A DNA stretch of 64,000 bases from Halichondria panicea (GCF_963675165.1 NC_087381.1:6015378-6079377); one strand, 5' to 3'; counted from the stretch's first letter, positions 47,601 to 58,700 are shown. Translations and numbers: made by a program. Notes: a model not told the origin generated them from the letters alone.

Positions 47601-47926
47601 ACCATGTCGATACCGTCCAACTTGATAGAGAGATCCCTGATGATGAACTCCCAGTCATAGCTGCCTATTTCAACAATGTGGAGCTCTACTCTCAAGCAAT
47701 GGGTCTGACTCCCGCTGAACAAGATGATGTTAGAACTTCCCTCCATCAATACGATACTCAGACAGCCATAACCAGGTGCTTGTTGTTATGGCAGCAACGC
47801 GACCCATACAAGGCAACGTACAGAGCACTGTTGGAGCTGCTACTGAGATTACATAGAACACAAGTAGCTACTCAAGTCTGTCAGTACCTGGCTCAGAATG
47901 TGAGTACACCATTTATGTCAGTCTAG
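32672..47926 (+). CDS. Multi-death-domain protein: N-domain - DD - ZU5 - UPA-like - DD - DD - DD
   Basis: Thirteen exons join without a frame conflict: 32672-32768, 33607-33678, 33731-34330, 34484-34822, 40619-41136, 41236-41373, 41524-41701, 41796-41837, 41912-41953, 42062-42118, 42325-42657, 46721-47026 and 47556-47926. They total 1,030 residues. Order: unnamed helical domain (about 60-255), DD1 (about 257-369), ZU5 (about 370-542), UPA-like region (543-647), short linkers, DD2 (about 695-805), DD3 (806-907) and DD4 (908-1030). ZU5 with DD recalls PIDD1, UNC5 and ankyrins, so an intracellular scaffold for death or immune signalling is likely. Most introns are phase 1. The stop after AQNVSTPFMSV overlaps a strong GTGAGT donor, so splicing onward is possible. 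The long introns are full of transposons. Exon 1 starts one base after the foldback element. Confidence 0.72.
33731..34330 (+). other. Exon for N-terminal helical domain of the multi-DD protein
   Basis: It reads GPINYHSSLDDQVDHLGASF, then LNHLWDFFNYELFQQVVRVM, a Lys-rich stretch and LPPSVASSIKKL. I recall this FNYELL-type domain from other sponge DD proteins but know no established name. The frame could also run past the donor to a stop at 34431, giving a short isoform. Confidence 0.6.
34484..34822 (+). other. Death-domain exon DD1
   Basis: It reads ITDEQLDTRVEETDLPQLSS, YFDNTDDYVEMLGLSPGQQ, and then FRALLLILISLDKGDIAIKV. It is the same DD subtype as 17.6, 42.3, 47.6 and 60.8 kb. Both borders are phase 1. 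Confidence 0.72.
34840..35305. repeat. Foldback repeat sharing sequence with 51.5-52.4 kb
   Basis: The arm at about 34962-35090 (CCCCCAAAGTTGGAGTTGC onward) returns inverted at about 35150-35300. The left part, including GGGGATATGCTGAGAGTC, recurs at 51.48 and 51.88 kb. The minus-strand open frame at 34674-34973 is largely generated by this repeat. Confidence 0.75.
35306..36007. other. Intron sequence with a dispersed repeat
   Basis: The stretch at about 35395-35590 (TTCTATAGGCTTCTAGCCAC) is a copy of a dispersed repeat also at 23460-23560 and 43720-44180. No exon is supported. Confidence 0.5.
36008..37949. mobile_element. 1.94-kb element with ~205-bp terminal inverted repeats
   Basis: The left end GGGAAGGTACCATGAAAAAA and its inverted copy at the right enclose arms of about 205 bases (36008-36213 and 37746-37949), diverged by a few percent plus small indels. 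TAAA flanks both sides and may be a 4-bp duplication. The interior shows no recognisable transposase. Confidence 0.75.
37950..40618. other. Repeat-rich intron before the ZU5 exon
   Basis: It holds a copy of the 61.96/63.48-kb element end (about 38320-38600) and a partial copy of sequence seen inverted at 48580-48740 (about 39950-40040). It also holds three copies of the CTCCACCGAGGCATCAGCAC repeat (about 39541, 40213 and 40388). No exon was found. Confidence 0.5.
40619..41136 (+). other. ZU5-domain exon
   Basis: It opens GEAVVEVTKKSNEFSSFGIK and passes through ITVPENSLPEG, SSIYRVKCEP, PVTLEMQHC and SFSWFTTLC, the characteristic order of a ZU5 domain. Entry is phase 1 and exit is phase 0. The following exons (41236-41701) continue with a region placed like a UPA domain. 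Confidence 0.78.
41796..41953 (+). other. Pair of duplicated 42-bp micro-exons
   Basis: Exons 41796-41837 (LPHTLGNSDSATQR) and 41912-41953 (VCQTAGKSDLTTQR) have equal length, the same phase and similar sequence. Their TTTTCCTCAG-type acceptors are also alike, which implies a tandem exon duplication. Confidence 0.65.
42325..42657 (+). other. Death-domain exon DD2
   Basis: It reads LTDKQLNSEIKKSDTPVIAH, then MELTLAEEADVKE, GNQTAMMKCLQIW and ATYRALLDIVLGL. It is very similar to the exon at 60826-61182, pointing to a recent duplication. Confidence 0.75.
43395..43485. repeat. Hairpin with 40-bp arms, one mismatch
   Basis: The arm at 43395-43434 pairs with 43446-43485 with a single mismatch, around an 11-base loop. 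It may be a very short young MITE or a structured RNA precursor. Confidence 0.8.
43875..44126. mobile_element. TA-target MITE with AAGTCTATTTGC ends, copy A
   Basis: The terminal inverted repeats AAGTCYATTTGYRTTGAGTTC are bordered by TA on both sides. It interrupts another dispersed repeat: the undisturbed site GGCTTCTAGTCATGTTTTC is visible at about 23544, which fixes TA as the duplicated target. The class is probably Tc1/mariner. Confidence 0.8.
44238..44443. mobile_element. 206-bp TA-target MITE with CCGTATAGC ends, copy A
   Basis: The ends CCGTATAGCAGGTAATTTT and AAAATTACACGCTATACGG are inverted repeats bordered by TA. The second copy at 61269-61474 has exactly the same length. Confidence 0.8.
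46721..47026 (+). other. Death-domain exon DD3
   Basis: It reads KTLFEVAYRQGKNKWYNIGI, then FDLESIRKNN, CFRAMLLKWFESS and YDFLKALRSEPVE, a classical DD pattern distinct from DD1, DD2 and DD4. Both borders are phase 1. Confidence 0.7.
47144..47218. repeat. Hairpin with perfect 23-bp arms
   Basis: TAAGGCTATTGCGATTCTAA at the left pairs perfectly with the right arm over 23 bases, around a 29-base loop. It lies in the intron between DD3 and DD4. Confidence 0.8.
47556..47926 (+). other. Death-domain exon DD4, possibly terminal
   Basis: It reads VQLDREIPDDELPVIAAYFN, MGLTPAEQDDVR, TAITRCLLLWQQ, ATYRALLELLLRL and VCQYLAQN. The frame ends at TAG (47924-47926), but AAT|GTGAGT at 47898-47899 is an excellent donor in phase 0. 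Confidence 0.72.
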
Positions 47927-47969
47927 AGTTACAGAGTCCGTCAGCATTTTAGAAGTATACTTGAAACTA

Positions 47970-48228
47970 AAGTCTACTTGCGTTGAGTTCGGCCCCGGAA
48001 GTTATGTAGTAAATAATGGCTTCATTTATGCTTTATGTGGTGGACAAGTATGCCTGGGACTTCTGCATGGAAAACGCTAACTTTTGTTGGAGCTTTTCAG
48101 CCCTACAGCATAATAGATAGAAGAGCTTTTTAACAAGGAATCCAATGGTATATGAAACTTTGAATTTCAGGGAAGTATGACAAGGTTATGACAACTTTAT
48201 GAAGGTTGAACTCAACACAAATGGACTT
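47970..48228. mobile_element. TA-target MITE with AAGTCTACTTGC ends, copy B
   Basis: Same family as 43875-44126, bordered by TA on both sides, with small internal insertions (AATCCAATGG) and deletions. Confidence 0.78.
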
Positions 48229-50166
48229 TAGTACTGCCATGCACACGGTAGAAAAATTACTGGGGGCTTTCTCTTGCTAGGCATTCCATTACCAGCATCT
48301 GCTTATGTGTTTCCATTTTCACATAAAATGTCCATTCTTCTATGTTATAATCTGTAATTTGCATGTGAAGGGGGAAATGGTACTATAATGGGACAATGTC
48401 CCTAAAGTTACCTCCATACTGTGTGATTATCCATCCAGTACAAAAATGTGTATAGGTCTGGTGTCTGTAGGATCTAAGTTAGTTGAGCGGGACAAGGACT
48501 CTGATTAAAAAAAAAGGTTGTCACTTCTACTATTAGAATTTCACCTAAAAAAAGGTCAACATTAATTCTAACAGTCAGCATGCGCTGGAGAGTTATTAGC
48601 CTTTTAGTCACTAAAGAGCTAGAACGCTATATAGCAGCTTGGTAGCTGGTAGCTGCAAGAATGAGAAGAGAGGTCAACCGTATAATATACTGATGCAGCA
48701 GCCATTAATTTTAGACTTGTACTTTTCGCATCCTTTTACAATCGTTTCTTGCCTTATGATTACCCTGATGCAAAAATGCTCGTCATGATAATTATCGTGA
48801 GCAATAGCTAATAGCTGTTATATGTATACATCCACCAAGGCATCAGCACCCATGGTGCTTTCATTATATAAGCCTTGTATAATTCAACTTTATGTATAGA
48901 CGGCCATGGAAGGTTGCCTTCTTCCACTAAAATTTCTAGTAACACCTTTATTGTACAGAAGATGGAGGGTGTGGTCACTGGCTCGGACTTATGAACTGAT
49001 TATATACGCAAGCAAGCAAGTATCCGACTGTACAGGACACACGTTATGTATGTAGATCTATTTTTAGTATTGGATATTTCCATGTAGTCTTTGTACAAAA
49101 TGCAATAATTATATATAATAGTGTAAAATATATAATTGTACTAGCTAGTCCACTGCCATTAAATTAATTTTCTACTGTTTGCATGTCTATTATATAATTA
49201 TGCTTATACCCATGCAAACACTGGTTTGTACCAGTCATGGTTATTATATACTTTTGTGTCGGCTTCTATACTTTGTACTCTAGTATGGTGATCTGCTTCT
49301 TGTATTGCCCTTTGTGAACGCCTAAAATCAGTAGATCTATTTTAAATTTGGATTCTCTACCACGTTAAGTTTTCGTTGATAGCTTCTCCTGATAAACTGA
49401 CAGCTAGGTCTTGGCGGATTATGCTCAATTAGTTGCCTATGTTTCTTTTCTTTTATTCTCTAGCACTATCTGATTGGGTTCAGACTGTCGGGAGACTGTG
49501 CCAACGTTGTTCTTTATTCCCGTATTTTCTTTTTCATCATCCATCATAATAATTATTATGCTGATAATAATTATAACTTTTTATTGATTTTCAAGCTGAT
49601 TTTTAGGAGTCTGTAATAAAGTGTAAAATCAGGATTTCAGGAACGACATACAAGTAGAACCAAGTTTATATATAGTTGCATCGTTAATATTTTCTTTTCG
49701 CTAATTGTATTACGTAACAGCCAGCTGTAGGTATATAGTCTTCACATGCATGTAAAGATTTAAGCTGTTACGAAAATAATTAAATTCCTGATAGTTTTTT
49801 GCTTTGAAACTTACAAAACTTCTTGTTTATGCCTATTTTCTCGTCAAAGTCAGAAAATATGCCATGCAGCATTGTTCTTAATGATCAGGAGTACATACTT
49901 TTCCTGCTATATAGCATCATCCACTAAGGCCTACATTGACAATAATTTTTCAACTTATTGTCCAAGTAAATAATAAATGTTTGTCAATGATTGTTGAATT
50001 TATTGTCGTCTTTTATTGTCATTAAAATTATTGCCAATGATTATCATCAAGTGTTACCGTTCAATGTCCCTGCTCTATTCTAGAATCTAGGTCACATTCA
50101 CACCCGCACATGCGCATAAACTAGACAAGAGCTCTCTTTCATCGTTCCTGAGCTGATTGACAGGGC

Positions 50167-50274
50167 TATAGTCTCGCGATATATACCAGCCAGCGTCTGG
50201 TATCACTGGGCTGGTATATAGGGTTCTCTCCCTCCCATGCTACTAATGAGAACGGGCTGGTATTACAAGACTAT
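50167..50274. mobile_element. 108-bp element with 8-bp target duplication
   Basis: It starts TATAGTCTCG and ends AAGACTAT, with inner inverted GATATATACCAGCC / GGCTGGTAT segments. GACAGGGC flanks both sides (50159-50166 and 50275-50282) as a perfect 8-bp duplication. Confidence 0.7.
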
Positions 50275-51465
50275 GACAGGGCACTATTAAACAAAGCCAG
50301 TTACTCATTCCTGAACTTCCTGCTCAACTGCCGTGTCAATCACCCCAGGAACAATGAAAGAGATGCCGCAGCTCTCAGGGGCGTAGCCAGGATTTGAGAG
50401 AGGGGGGTGCTGGATGAATTGATTGTCTGAATTACCAGTGCGCGGAGTGCACTGGCGGTGCAAAATGCGCCCCCAGAAAAAAAATGTTGTTACATGTTCT
50501 GAGATTGATTCTAACGCAATCTGGCTAAAGAAATGAGGGTACTGCTGCTTTGAGGGTACTGGTGGTTAAGCCACATCTTCATCTGAAGATGTCCTATAAA
50601 ATGCATTGTTTTGAGTTGTGACAATTAAATCATACAGCTGATAACCAGGCTTCTGCTTGTGAATTAGCAGGACAGGGTGGCAAGCCACTTGCAGTTGCAG
50701 ACTGCAGTGCTGCCCTGTGAACTGGGCTCAACTGAAAAGTACTTTGATATGATGATGATGGCGATAGCTGCTGAACAGTCTGCAACTCAGTGGGGGACCT
50801 TGGTCTGCTCATATAGATGTAGGAGAGAGGGATTGGAAACGGAAGTGGGCCTCGGAAAACATCCGCGCCTCGCTTTCTTGTCTTCTTTTCTTGCCTCAAA
50901 TGATTATAAGCTACTCATAGTGAAAGAAGGGTGAAAGAGACACAATCAACAGTGCATTGGTACATGGTAATAGTAAGGAGAATGTGCAGAGGCTCTAGTG
51001 GTATTGGATACTTCTTTCATAGTAGATATAAAATCATCAGAGGATGCTATAGTTCCCTGAAATTGTGAAGGTATTTGTGACTGTCAGAGGCTTCTCTTTT
51101 GCTGCCAACTTAAATGAAAAAGAAAACCATCAAGAAGTCCACTAGTTTGAGGCAATAACCATCATTCACATGACAAGATACACCATGTAATACACCATGT
51201 AATATATAATTCTTTCTTAAGGTCTTTAATTAATAGGATGTGTAATTCTTCAATGCAACAGAGAAAAGTCTCATTCTGATGTACAGCAACCAAAGAAACT
51301 AGTTCAGATCTATATATGTATGTAGTAGCTACTCTATGGGCCAGAGACAGCTAGCTAGCTATCTGTTCACTCTCTTTTGGCCCCAATTAAATTAACTTCC
51401 TGTCTATTTCCGGTGCGACACACATGGGCCGCGTGAAATTCCAATCCCTCTCCTCTACTATCTAT

Positions 51466-52370
51466 GGTTATTGTCCTTACAATAATTACTATGTGACTCT
51501 CAGCATATCCCCCTACAGAAGAAACTGTAGGTTGTGTCTGATGATCGATTTTTTTTGTCTGTTCTTACCATTTATCAGACACTAGAGTAAGGCATCTATA
51601 TTCAGACACAATGCATGTTCAGACTAGCCTCGATTCAAGGCCGCTGTAAAGCGGACTTGAGTCGAGGCTAGTTCAGACACTCATTCTGAGGAAACAAGCA
51701 GTGATAAAAAATTTTCTTTTGCACCATCTGATCAAGCATGTATTACTATGAATGTATGCAAAAAAGAATTGATAAATATCAACTACTAAGTCTTCAAGAG
51801 CTGAAAATGTGCTAGTGTCTGATAAACGGTAAGAACAGACAAAAAAATCGATCATCAGACACAACCTACCGTTTCTTCTGTAGGGGGATATGCTGAGAGT
51901 CACATAGTAATTATGTAAGGACAATAACTAAACAATAAAACCCCCAAAGTTGGAGTTGCAAAACGCTTGTATGTCCATGCAGCAATTATTTCTGCTGAGT
52001 CACTCGCATATCAATAATCAGACAGCAAATGGGGTCAAAGATCAAATGTCACTGGCATCCCACGCAAATTGGGTCAAAGGTCAAATGTTTTAGTGGGTGT
52101 GTACGTGGATGCCAGTGACATTTGACCTTTGCATGTCTGAACATGCATTGTGTCTGAATATAGATGCCTTACTCTACATGTAGCACATTTTCAGCTCTTG
52201 AAGACTTAGTAGTTAATATTTATCAATTCTTTTTTTGTATACATTCATAGTAACACATGCTTGATCAGATGGTGCAAAAGAAAATTTTTTATCGCTGCTT
52301 GTTTCCTTAGAATGAGTGTCTGAACATGCATTGTGTCTGAATATAGATGCCTTACTCTACTTGTCATACA
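51466..52370. repeat. Nested inverted repeats related to 34.84-35.3 kb
   Basis: The block at about 51480-51600 returns inverted at about 51800-51940. A second block at about 51570-51800, with TTCTGAGGAAACAAGCAGTG, returns inverted at about 52140-52365. A part reading CCCCCAAAGTTGGAGTTGC is direct to 34.99 kb. A 46-bp TAGCC miniature is inserted at 51625-51670. Confidence 0.7.
51625..51670. mobile_element. 46-bp miniature of the TAGCC family
   Basis: The ends TAGCCTCGATTCAAGG and CTTGAGTCGAGGCTA are separated by a GC-rich stem. The perfect 8-bp duplication GTTCAGAC lies at 51617-51624 and 51671-51678. Confidence 0.72.
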
Positions 52371-52736
52371 GGATGATACACCAATATATTTATCATGTAT
52401 GTGCTTCAAACTTTATCATGGCATGTATAGTTTCACAAAAATCATTATAAGATCATGAATATTCATGAGCAAACTGTTTACCCAATCTTAAAGAGTATTC
52501 ATGGATTGCTAATGAATACTTTCACCACAGACATTCCATACACACCCTCTATTGTGTGTTTGAAAGGCTAATTATACCATGTTGTTGTCTCTCTGACAGT
52601 ATACAGGTAAAACTAGGCTCTATGTGATGTAGCCATGTATAGCTAGATAGATTAGAATTGTAGAATTGATTTGTGCATAAATGTATATCAGTATTGTGTA
52701 TTAATTTTAGCCCTGCCTTAGTATAGGTGTGTACAG

Positions 52737-55700
52737 GATCTTCATCAGAGGAGCAACTAAGCATAAACCAAGAAGTAATCACAAGACTGCATATGTTGTG
52801 GCTAAAGAGGAAATGTCGAGTGACCAAAAGAAAACTGATGAACTTCCTGGAACTTCAGTGCACAAGACTGATGAGGTATGTTCAGTAAAATATTTCCCAG
52901 GACTGACAATTAAAAACCATATTTTGCCAGAACGCACATTATTTACTTGATTAAACGCCCGGGCGTTTATTTCATATCGAAGTCTGTAAAGGCATAGGTG
53001 CCAACTGTCCCGGATTTGGAGGCTCTGTCCTGTGTCCCATCCAGAAATTGCTATTTACGTGAAATGTCCCGGATTTTCAAGGCTGCTCCTGAACTGAGAT
53101 AAATAAAATAATAATACAGTCCAAAGAAGCTCAAAATACTAAAGCTATATGGCTTGAAAGCTTAAATCATGAGCAGAATTTAGTTTCTTGCACTATATAC
53201 TCTCCGTCTATCGCTACGATCAAAAAAGGGGTGGGGCTGCTACACTGTTTACAGTTTTTGTTGGTGGGCTCTCCAGTATGATCATACTGAGCATGCGCAG
53301 AGAGCAACTAAATCTCCTCAAGTGTCTCCTAATTTTTTGTCCCGGAAATTTTTCTTTGGAGGTTGGTACCTATTTAAACAAAATGGGAACTTATTCGAAA
53401 TGGGTGTTTATTGTTATGTCTACTCCAAACTCTTGCACAGCAGCAGTTATTATGCTCATTTTGGCTGCTGCCACAGCTCTCAGCTTAAATCCTAAGTCAT
53501 AGGAGTGGTGTTTTTCTACCTCTGTGTTGGTATACTCTGCCATCATAAAAAGATATACTGCCATGCTTGCAAGTGGTTCCACGTGCTAATTCAGCTCCAC
53601 CCACAGTGCCACACCCATACATGGGCGATTATTTAAGATGGGCGTTTATTAACCAAGACAGAGCTTTTATATCATGGGCGTTTAATCAAGTAAATACGTA
53701 CAAGAGGAAATGGATTAAAATGAGGTCACGTGAACTCAATTAACACGATGCAGACTGTGGGTTGGTATAGTCTTTGCATCCTCCAACTATATAGTTGGGG
53801 GTGGGCCTCAATCTTTGCAATCTTTAACAGTTGGGTCCAGCACTACTTCGAGTTTTGGTGGGCAGGGCTCATCTCTGAAGAGTCTCAAATTCGGAAGTCT
53901 GAGTATAAAAAGAGCTGCCATGGGTGCGACCTTTGACCCCGAAATTTTCATTCAAGCCTTAGTAACAAGCTCTTTTTTCTCTTGCGCAAATAAAGCGCTC
54001 AGAACCCATTCATTATATACACACTGTGAACTCTCCAAAATAAATTATACACAAAGGGAAGGGATTTAATACATTCTTGGTAGTTTAATTTTCATTTTTA
54101 CCAGAAGCTGAAACAAAAAGACAAAAAATATATTATTATGGCTGACAATAAATAAGGCTTTATGTATAGATACAGCAAAAGGCTATGCACAATAAAGGAA
54201 TCTTTTCAGCTCCAGATCAGCTACAGTGAACATACTCCAGGGAACGTTGTGGAAGAGTTAGGAAGCTTGCTTTCGACAGCATTGAAATTGTGCCATTGTG
54301 GAAATCCACCGAAAGTCCGATTCTGAAAAAGGTAAATCAGTACATCAAAATCTTTATTACCATTTTAATAGGGCAAGTGGGGTGCATGGCACCAGACAGT
54401 GAGCATAATTATAGTTCTCAGCATATGCTTACTTCTCTTCTCCAACCAGGCGGCATAGAATATCACACTATTCAAAATAAAGTGGTAGCCTGCTAACACT
54501 GGTCAAAACACAAGCTTCGCCCATGCAGGAGACTTTAGGTAAAACACTCTAGAGGAGGGTGACGCATTATAATAGCTGGAGCAAGCAGCTTTCAGAAAGT
54601 GTACTCATGATAAATATTACTGTCACAAGCCCCATTTCCTGTTTAATCTAAGGTAAAAATGTTATACTTGCCTGCATGCATGCATGGTAGTAGACTAGCC
54701 TCGATCCCAGGCCGAGTTTTCACTTTTATAACGGTTAGGCGAACAACTAGCCTGGTACTAGTTGTCTGCGCATGCGTCAAATTTTCATTGTATTTGTGGT
54801 CGGCAAAAATATTTCAATAACCGAAATTTGTACACAGAAAATGCAGAGAGTGAGTACACAAAAGATGCACATAGGGAGCTGCTTCACAAAGGCCTGGGTA
54901 GTTGCCAGTTGTGCTGCAGCACGATTACAGTGGCCCAGGGCAACTTCAGGATGATTGAATGCCTTCAAATTACGTTTCAAAAAGATTTAGCAGGCTGCTG
55001 GACTTCTCTGATTCTAAGCCCCAACTCGTAACTCAGTTAAATTTTGCTTGAGAAAACGTAGATTCTCTTGATGTTGATGTCTCTGAGCTACCCAGCAAGG
55101 CTTGAATGAGCAGGTCATACTCCAGTCCTGTGAGTATAGGACAATATTAAAAGAAACCAAAGACGGTTAAACCCTTACCTCAAACTGTCCAGTCTGTCCG
55201 TTAGTATAGCCAAGAGGAGCACTGTTGATGCCTCTGAGCTGCAACACTCGAACGAGCAGGTCATACTCCAGTCCTGTGAGTATAGGACAATATTAAAAGA
55301 AACCAAAGACGGTTAAACCCTTACCTCAAACTGTCCAGTCTCGTCCGTTAGTATAGCCAAGAGGAGCATTGTTGGGTTAGCTGGATATTAGCCATTGCTC
55401 CTGTACAGAGAAGTAGACATTCTAAATACGTGTAGATCTATATATATATTAAATTTCTTGTATTAAACAGGTTATAGTGTCATTGTCGACGAGCTAGTGA
55501 TGGCAGCACCAAGTTCTCTAGCTCACACTCTTCACTTGATCCACCATATTAACTATAGTCTACCTAGATCTTGCCAAACATGAACAAGACTTGATAGCAT
55601 AGGGCCCACACAAAAAGATCTGACCTTAACAAGCTTGACAAAGCTTTATATCTCTTCCCTTGTGTTCAGAATAATGTTTTCTAAGCTTCAGAGAAGAGAG

Positions 55701-58700
55701 AAGCTTCAGCTAAGAGCCATTCCAATCAATTCCAATAATGATAAAACGGGAACTGACTTCTAGTACACGATAGTACACGAATATAAATGTCACGAAAGTG
55801 AACGAGAATATTCATTCGTCAGAATCTGACGAACGACTGATGCATGCGCAGACAACTAGTACCAGGCCTAGTTGTTCGCCTAACCGTTATAAAGCGAAAA
55901 CTCGACCTGGGATCGAGGCTAGGTAGTAGACTAACACTTATATACCACAGCTGGCCGTTTCAATGCTGAAAGAGAGCCTCATCTAGGCTTAGCCTATAAG
56001 TTTTAATAAAGTTTTCATAATTATCTTCAGCTAGAATATTATATTAAACACGCGTGGTTATTCCTAATTCCTGCGCGCAGTTAAACAAAGAACTATAATT
56101 ATACCAAATGTTCAAGTCAGTCTGCACAAGGTCAAAGGTAAATAAATCATGTCCTTGGCTATTGATGCAGTGAGCTGGATTTGGCCCTATAATTATATAT
56201 ATTTTGAAGAGTGTCTCAAAGGAATCACTATTAGCATATGTAGCTATATAGTGGGACCAAATCCAACTCACCTGCATCAAATGGCCATTTCATACATGCG
56301 TTAATGACATAACCTTTAACCTTGTGCTGTCTGACCTGAAAATGTGATGGCGGTTCTTTGTTTAACCACGTGTGCATGTTGTGTGTCTCTTACAGCACGC
56401 GAGCATTAAAAATATAGCCGCACGCGTTTAATTAGCCTATATATACAGCGAGCGCTTAGATATAAATGCGCGAAGTTAATTGTGGCGGTATAGGCGGAGG
56501 CAGGTGACCCTTCCTTCTCGGCCACGCTGAACTTCTTGAACATGGGTGAGAAGGAAAGGATAAAACCACTCCTCCAGGTACACATAATAACAGAATGCTC
56601 CATGTCTGACAGTGACTAACTACCAATGCATGTGCAATGATATACATGCAAGCATGCATGTGCTTGTATCATAGGCACCAACTGTCCCGAATTGGCCTGG
56701 ACTGTCCCAGATTAAGCACCCCTGTCCCTTGCATGTCCCAAACTGCTGTTTACCTCGGATTTTTAAGGTTGCTGATTGCATGTGAGCTAGGTTATCCAAT
56801 AAAGTTCAACAAGCCTTTGAACTACTTCTAGCATTTTCAAACAATGAACAGAAACACATGGAGACAGATATTTACACAAGAGAACTTGAGGTATATAAAT
56901 ATATATACATCATAATTATATAGGTGCCAGCCAAATTCAGTGACAAAACATGCATGGGGTGTTAGCCCCGAACAGCTGGCCGCCAAAGGAGGCGGCGAAT
57001 TTTAGGGAAATCACAAACTATACGACTCTGTGCAAAGAAATTATTTTTTTCCCCATGTTTTCACATGTGATATAAAAATTGTTGTGGGGATGCCCCAGTC
57101 TTCACTACCCAGCTCTCATGCGGCTTCACTAGCTCACTGCGCATGCTTATTAAAATTAATTGCCAAGCAAGTGAGCCCCGCCCACCACTTATTGGACTGA
57201 TCAAGCTATAGCTAGCTAGCTAGAGCATTCATTTTGTTTGACTGCTTTTCTCCAATGACTCTATTATCTGACATGCATGATACCGTATTACTAGAATATT
57301 TTGCGGATGAAAAACCTTTGCGAATGAGCCAAATCAGCAGAAATGTTTACCCTTTGGGATCTAACTATTGTGTTATGGTAAGGATCATGTGTATTTATAC
57401 TAGTAAATAGTTTAGGTTTTGCAGATTTTATTGTTGCGAATGGATCATGCATGCAACCATCGCAAAGTTCGCAAATGTTTGATGCTCGCAAAACATTCTA
57501 GTAATACGGTATCTAATATGCTGAACGTGTATTTTCTATTTACTTTCTCAGCACGATTTGTAGATAAATAAATCATAAAGTGTATTATAATTTTAGCCTG
57601 CCACACAATTTATTATTATTTGCATGCACAGCATCATCATCAGAGAAGGCACCCAAGCATAAACCGAGAAGTAATCACAGAACAGTCATTCTACACTCAG
57701 ATTGTTCTGACTCTAATGGATGCTCAAACAATTGATGAGAGTCTGGAGGATGCTAGCAAAGATTGGTTCAATTTGGGATTGGCTTTTGGACTGGAGCTTT
57801 CAGAGTTGAAGAATATTGAAGATGAATACCGCTATAACAAACGCCGCCTAACGGAGGTGGTAGTCAAGCGTCTTCAAGTCACTGATCCAGAACATCCGAT
57901 GACATGGTCTTACATATGTGAATGTCTGAGGAGTCCCACTGTTGAGCGTAACGATGTAGCCAATGAAATTGAAGGTAAAGTGTCTACCTCTGTATAGTCT
58001 ATTCATTTTGGACTGACATAGAATATGTCGGGAAATGTTTTCCTTAAATGTAATTTGAATGCATTAATGTACTCTCTGCATGCATGTATATATAGAATTT
58101 GCAGACGTTGTGAAGTGGGGAAGTTTCTGATATTAGTGCATGCATGGGTGCACATAATTATATGAGCCTAAACACCATGCATTATGCAATATGCTAGCGT
58201 GACTGCTCAGCAGCCAGAGATACTCCAATATTGTCATCAGCTGACAGAGTCACAGTAGGTATATACTAAATATTAGATAAAACTTCACAATGGAGCTGGC
58301 TTCTGGCAGTTTACATGGAGCTTTGTATACAGTCACCTGTTTTCTCACGCCATCGCTTTAGTGCAATGTAATAACCATGCAAACTACAATTCTGCATGAG
58401 GAGACTGGAACAGCCTCGGTATAAGTTAGCAATAACTTAAGAAAGTAATTCAAATCCAAGAGAGTATGGCTAAAAGCAGCTGTTAGTTTTATAGCATTGC
58501 AACTGTTTAGTCTCATATAGATCAGCCAGGATTTTAGAGAAAGGGGTGCTGTCGAGGGCGCGAAGCGCCCGATTTTTAGCCGCGCAGCGCCGAAATTTGG
58601 TTAACCGGAAGCCACACCTCTTATTAATGATGTCATAATTAACTTATCTGCCAAGTTGGGCGTGGCTGAACGTTTATTTGCATAGAGAAGCTGGCCACGA

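Larger units (their letters stand above)
47927..52736. other. Gap or long intron with many repeats
   Basis: It includes TA-MITE copy B (47970-48228), a GAGGCATCAGCACC repeat (about 48835), a 108-bp element (50167-50274), a hAT-like half element (about 50380) and the nested inverted repeats at 51.47-52.37 kb. The frames at 50630-50934 show no family resemblance. Confidence 0.5.

Noticed and set aside
50630-50934. Overlapping frames on both strands
   Set aside because: No domain, and they lie among element fragments.
53815-54069. 84-codon plus-strand frame (SSTTSSFGGQGSSLKSL)
   Set aside because: Looks protein-like at first but has no partner exon, domain or splice context.
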